Below, in pieces: positions 61,368-64,000 of a stretch of DNA of 64,000 nt (positions within the stretch are counted from its first letter, which is position 1; every line of letters begins with the position of its first letter). A program made the translations under genes and the position numbers. The notes under the pieces are model-generated. The model did not search any database. It was given only the letters and a program-made list of their open reading frames with translations, and was not told where the DNA came from. The stretch is taken from NCBI RefSeq assembly GCF_000718025.1, contig NZ_JODS01000002.1:124001-188000 (forward strand), read 5' to 3'. This DNA comes from Kitasatospora purpeofusca (GTDB taxonomy: Bacteria > Actinomycetota > Actinomycetes > Streptomycetales > Streptomycetaceae).

Positions 61368-62594
61368 TCAGCCGCGCTGCCCCAGCAGGTGGACCAGGCC
61401 GTCGGCGAGGCCACCGCGCCAGCAGGCGTAGTCGTGCCCGCCGTTGAACTCGCGGTAGGCGAGGTCGTAGCCCCGGTCGAGCAGCACGTCGCGCAGGTTG
61501 CGGTTCTGCGGGAGCAGCAGCCACTCCTGGAGGCCGGCCTCCACCCAGAAGCGGGCGTCGCGCCGCTCGGCGGCGGCGAACCGGCGGGTCAGCCACTCGC
61601 TGCCGTCGTTGTGCTCGGTGGGGTCCGGCCACCAGAAGGAGCCGGACTGGGAGAGCGCGTTGCCGAACCGGGCCGGCCGGTGGAAGGCGGCGAAGGCGGC
61701 GGTCAGCCCGCCCGCGCTCTGGCCGGCGATCACGGTGCGGGCCGGGTCGGCGGTGGCCCGGTACTCGGCGCCGGCCCAGGGCAGCACCCGGTCGGCCAGC
61801 AGGTCGACGAAGTCCGGGTTGCAGCTGAGGTCGTCGGGCCGGGTCCGGGGCGGGGTGTGGACGAGCAGCGCGACGGTCGGCGGGATCAGCCCCTCGGCCG
61901 TCAGGTTGTCCAGGGTGTCGCCGACCGACAGCTGTCCGCCCCACACGTCGCCGTCCAGCAGGACCAGCACCGGGTAGGGGCCGCCGTCCGCGCGGTGCCC
62001 GGCGGGCAGGTGGACGTCGATCGTCCGCCCGGCCGCCTCGGCGCGCACGGTGCGCCCGCGCGGGACCTCCGGGCGGCGTTCGGCGTACGGCTGGGGAAGC
62101 GCCTCGGGCAGGGCGAGCACCGAGGAGGGGTGGCGTCCGTCGCGGCCGGGCAGCCGGGGGCCCCGGTCGAGCGGGTCGGGACGGGCGTCGTCCAGGACCT
62201 TCAGCCAGTCCGCCCGATGGGTACCGGGGACGGTCCCGCGCACCGGGTACAGCTGGTAGGACGCCCGGTGGTCGGCGCGCAGCCGGTAGGTGCGCGACCA
62301 GCCGCCGGCCCGGCGCTCCATCAGGTGCGGGGTGAGGTCGCCGGCGTGCCGGTCCTTGTCGGTGACGGTGTGGACGAGCGCGAGCACGCCGTCGTACGGC
62401 GCCTCGCCCGGCTCGTCGCGCAGCACGAAGGTCACCTGCCGGTAGGCCGGGTCCTCGGGGTCGGGGTCGACCAGCGGGGCGCCCTCGGCGGCCACCCGGG
62501 CCCAGAACGCGTCGTCGGGGCCGGGCTGTCCGTGCTGCGCCGCGGTGCCGGGCTGCTCATTCGCTGTTGCCGGGCAGGGCTGTTCGTTCTGCAC
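61368..62594 (-). CDS. fes: enterochelin esterase-like trilactone hydrolase
   Basis: 408 aa from GTG 62594 (GAGGAG upstream). It has the Fes layout: an N-terminal beta domain (about 30-190: VTFVLRDEPGEAPYDGVLALVHTVTDKD ... SYQLYPV), then an alpha/beta-hydrolase esterase domain with PYPVLVLLDGDVWGG, the nucleophile elbow VIAGQSAGGLTAAFAAF, QSGSFWWPD and the catalytic His in EFNGGHDYACW. Fes enzymes hydrolyse the trilactone backbone of ferric catecholate siderophores in the cytoplasm, which frees the iron. The position downstream of the permease gene supports this. It is 19 bases from the permease stop. Confidence 0.93.
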   Translation of the reverse strand: MQNEQPCPATANEQPGTAAQHGQPGPDDAFWARVAAEGAPLVDPDPEDPAYRQVTFVLRDEPGEAPYDGVLALVHTVTDKDRHAGDLTPHLMERRAGGWSRTYRLRADHRASYQLYPVRGTVPGTHRADWLKVLDDARPDPLDRGPRLPGRDGRHPSSVLALPEALPQPYAERRPEVPRGRTVRAEAAGRTIDVHLPAGHRADGGPYPVLVLLDGDVWGGQLSVGDTLDNLTAEGLIPPTVALLVHTPPRTRPDDLSCNPDFVDLLADRVLPWAGAEYRATADPARTVIAGQSAGGLTAAFAAFHRPARFGNALSQSGSFWWPDPTEHNDGSEWLTRRFAAAERRDARFWVEAGLQEWLLLPQNRNLRDVLLDRGYDLAYREFNGGHDYACWRGGLADGLVHLLGQRG

Positions 62595-62613
62595 TGTGAG
62601 AACTCCTCGATGA

Positions 62614-64000
62614 TCAGGCGGGGTTGCCCTTGCGGCCGAGCAACACCCAGAGCAGGAACGGGCCGCCGAGCACGGTGGTGACGATGCCGACCGGGATCTC
62701 GACGCCGGAGATCAGGACCCGGCCGAGGGTGTCGGCGAGCACGATCAGCACCGCGCCGACCAGGGCCGAGCCGAGCACCGGGACGCGGGACGGCCCGGCC
62801 AGCCGGCCGGCCACGACGGGGGCGGCCAGCGCGACGAAGCCGACCGGTCCGCAGATCCCGACGGCGAGTCCGGCGAGTGCCACCGCCAGCAGCAGGCAGG
62901 CGAGCCGGACCCGGCCGGGGTCGACGCCGAGCGAGGAGGCCACATTGTCGTCGAAGCGCAGCACCGCCAGCCGGCGGGCCACCACCAGTGCGACCGGCAC
63001 CAGGACGGCGAGGCCGATCAGCACGGGGGTGGCGACCTCGTAGTCCCGGCCGTTGAGGCTGCCGGAGGTCCAGACGTACAGCGAGGAGGCGGAGCTGAGC
63101 GAGCGCCGGGCCATCGCGACCTGGATGATCGCGGAGGCGAGCGCCGACATGGCGAGGCCGACCACGAGCACCCGGTAGCCGCGGGCGCCGAGGCCGCCGG
63201 AGACGGCGGTGACCACGGCGACGGCGACCAGCGCGCCGATCGGCCCGGCCCACCAGGCGCCGAACGCGCCGGTGGCGGTGACGGAGATCAGTACGGCGGC
63301 GGTGGCGCCGTCGTTGACGCCGAGCAGTTCGGGGGTGGCGAGCCGGTTGCGGGCCAGCGTCTGGGTGAGGCAGCCGGCCAGGCCGAGCGCGGCGCCGGCG
63401 GCCAGGCCGGCGACGATCCGGCCGAGCCGGAACTTCTGCACCAGCAGGACGTCGAGGCGGTCGCCGTAGCCGAAGACGGCCCGGAAGGTGGAGCCGAGGT
63501 CGAGTTCGCTCTGACCGGCGTGCGCGGACACCACCACGGCGGCGAGCAGCGCGGCGGCGAGGCCGAGCGCGGCCAGTGCCGAGCGCCGCGGGAGCAGGAC
63601 GGACAGCGCGCCGCGCCGGATCACCACGTCCGGCCTGGGCGGCTTCTCCTCCGGGTGGCCGCTGCGGCCGGAGGACTCGGTGGGGGCGGTGTCGGTCAGT
63701 CCGAGCGCGGCGTTCTTCCTGGACCGCACGATGGCGATCAGCGTGGGCGCGCCGACCAGTGCGACGATGACCGACACGGGGGCCTCGAAGGGCCGGGCGA
63801 CCACCCGGGCGAGCACGTCCGCCCCGGTCAGCACGGCGGCGCCGACGAGCCCGGCGAGCAGGGTGAGCCGGCCGACCCGGGGGCCGGCCGCGGCCCGCGC
63901 CAGGAAGCCGGCGAGCAGGCCGAGGAAGGAGATCGGCCCGGCCAGGGCGACGGCGGAGGCGGTGAGCAGGGTGACGGCGAGCGCGACGGCGGCGCGGGTG
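62614..64000 (-). CDS. fused FecCD-type iron-siderophore ABC permease (partial)
   Basis: The reading frame is open to the right edge of the window, so the 5' part is missing. The visible 462 residues contain the end of one FecCD unit (ALAGPISFLGLLAGFLARAAA, then VLTGADVLARVVARPFEAPVSVIVALVGAPTLI). A linker follows (TDTAPTESSGRSGHPEEKPPRPDV), and then a complete second FecCD unit (LGLAGCLTQTLARNRLATPELLGVNDGA ... ALAGLAVGICGPVGFVALAAPVVAGRLAG ... EIPVGIVTTVLGGPFLLWVLL). This is an FhuB-like double permease. It imports the ferric siderophore with a binding protein and ATPase that should lie outside the window. Confidence 0.92.
   Translation of the reverse strand, partial: TRAAVALAVTLLTASAVALAGPISFLGLLAGFLARAAAGPRVGRLTLLAGLVGAAVLTGADVLARVVARPFEAPVSVIVALVGAPTLIAIVRSRKNAALGLTDTAPTESSGRSGHPEEKPPRPDVVIRRGALSVLLPRRSALAALGLAAALLAAVVVSAHAGQSELDLGSTFRAVFGYGDRLDVLLVQKFRLGRIVAGLAAGAALGLAGCLTQTLARNRLATPELLGVNDGATAAVLISVTATGAFGAWWAGPIGALVAVAVVTAVSGGLGARGYRVLVVGLAMSALASAIIQVAMARRSLSSASSLYVWTSGSLNGRDYEVATPVLIGLAVLVPVALVVARRLAVLRFDDNVASSLGVDPGRVRLACLLLAVALAGLAVGICGPVGFVALAAPVVAGRLAGPSRVPVLGSALVGAVLIVLADTLGRVLISGVEIPVGIVTTVLGGPFLLWVLLGRKGNPA

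Overview
The window is about 64 kb of very GC-rich DNA with near-universal G/C third positions, short intergenic gaps, frequent GTG (and some TTG) starts and ATGA/GTGA overlaps. These features, together with a conservon (cvn) operon, DtxR-type iron boxes and several NRPS genes, point to a streptomycete (Streptomyces or Kitasatospora; I cannot separate them from sequence alone). I saw no rRNA, tRNA, insertion sequence, integrase or CRISPR array.

Left part (1-9.7 kb): small secreted or hypothetical proteins; a frameshifted repeat protein with a near-perfect internal duplication (1157-2946); a GNAT; a cold-shock domain carrying an export signal (3905-4258); an aldo/keto reductase divergent from a TetR gene with two matched operators between them; an orphan HigA-like regulator; and a membrane GAF-PAS-GGDEF-EAL protein.

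The most unusual locus is 9.8-15.2 kb. A single NRPS protein fuses an MbtH-like domain to adenylation, carrier and thioester-reductase domains. It overlaps by four bases a leucyl/phenylalanyl-tRNA-protein-transferase homologue and is followed by a class A beta-lactamase-like serine hydrolase. This looks like a tRNA-dependent assembly line for a small peptide aldehyde. The acidic residues in the adenylation pocket suggest a basic residue, so a leupeptin-like aminoacyl-Arg/Lys aldehyde is a reasonable hypothesis.

Middle (15.2-43 kb): a complete conservon cvnA-B-C-D, with a probable CTG start on cvnA, followed by a FAD monooxygenase where other conservons carry P450s. Next come YbaK-type and GNAT genes, an MFS exporter divergent from an XRE-cupin regulator, an amine-oxidase-like flavoprotein, a secreted tyrosine phosphatase, a second XRE-cupin paralogue, a GT39-like membrane glycosyltransferase, and a LuxR regulator with a kinase-like ATPase domain. 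After these are a quinone oxidoreductase, a SpoIIE phosphatase, MarR, an M48 protease, a universal-stress/DUF1876 fusion, a CapA-like lipoprotein, a NUDIX hydrolase, a siderophore-interacting flavoprotein, and an MFS-TetR operon with two identical upstream palindromes.

Right part (43.1-64 kb): a catecholate siderophore cluster. The genes dhbA, dhbC, dhbE and dhbB with a free-standing aryl carrier protein lie behind one iron box. A second iron box sits between an M20 amidohydrolase and the dimodular NRPS dhbF (C-A-T-C-A-T-TE), which is followed by mbtH and an MFS exporter. My reading of the DhbF specificity codes is a basic amino acid (Arg likely) then Thr, giving a griseobactin-type DHB-Arg-Thr trilactone. 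A Fes-like trilactone esterase and a fused FecCD-type permease (cut by the window end) supply iron release and uptake. Between them lie a GNAT and a beta-carbonic anhydrase preceded by a short Cys-containing leader peptide.
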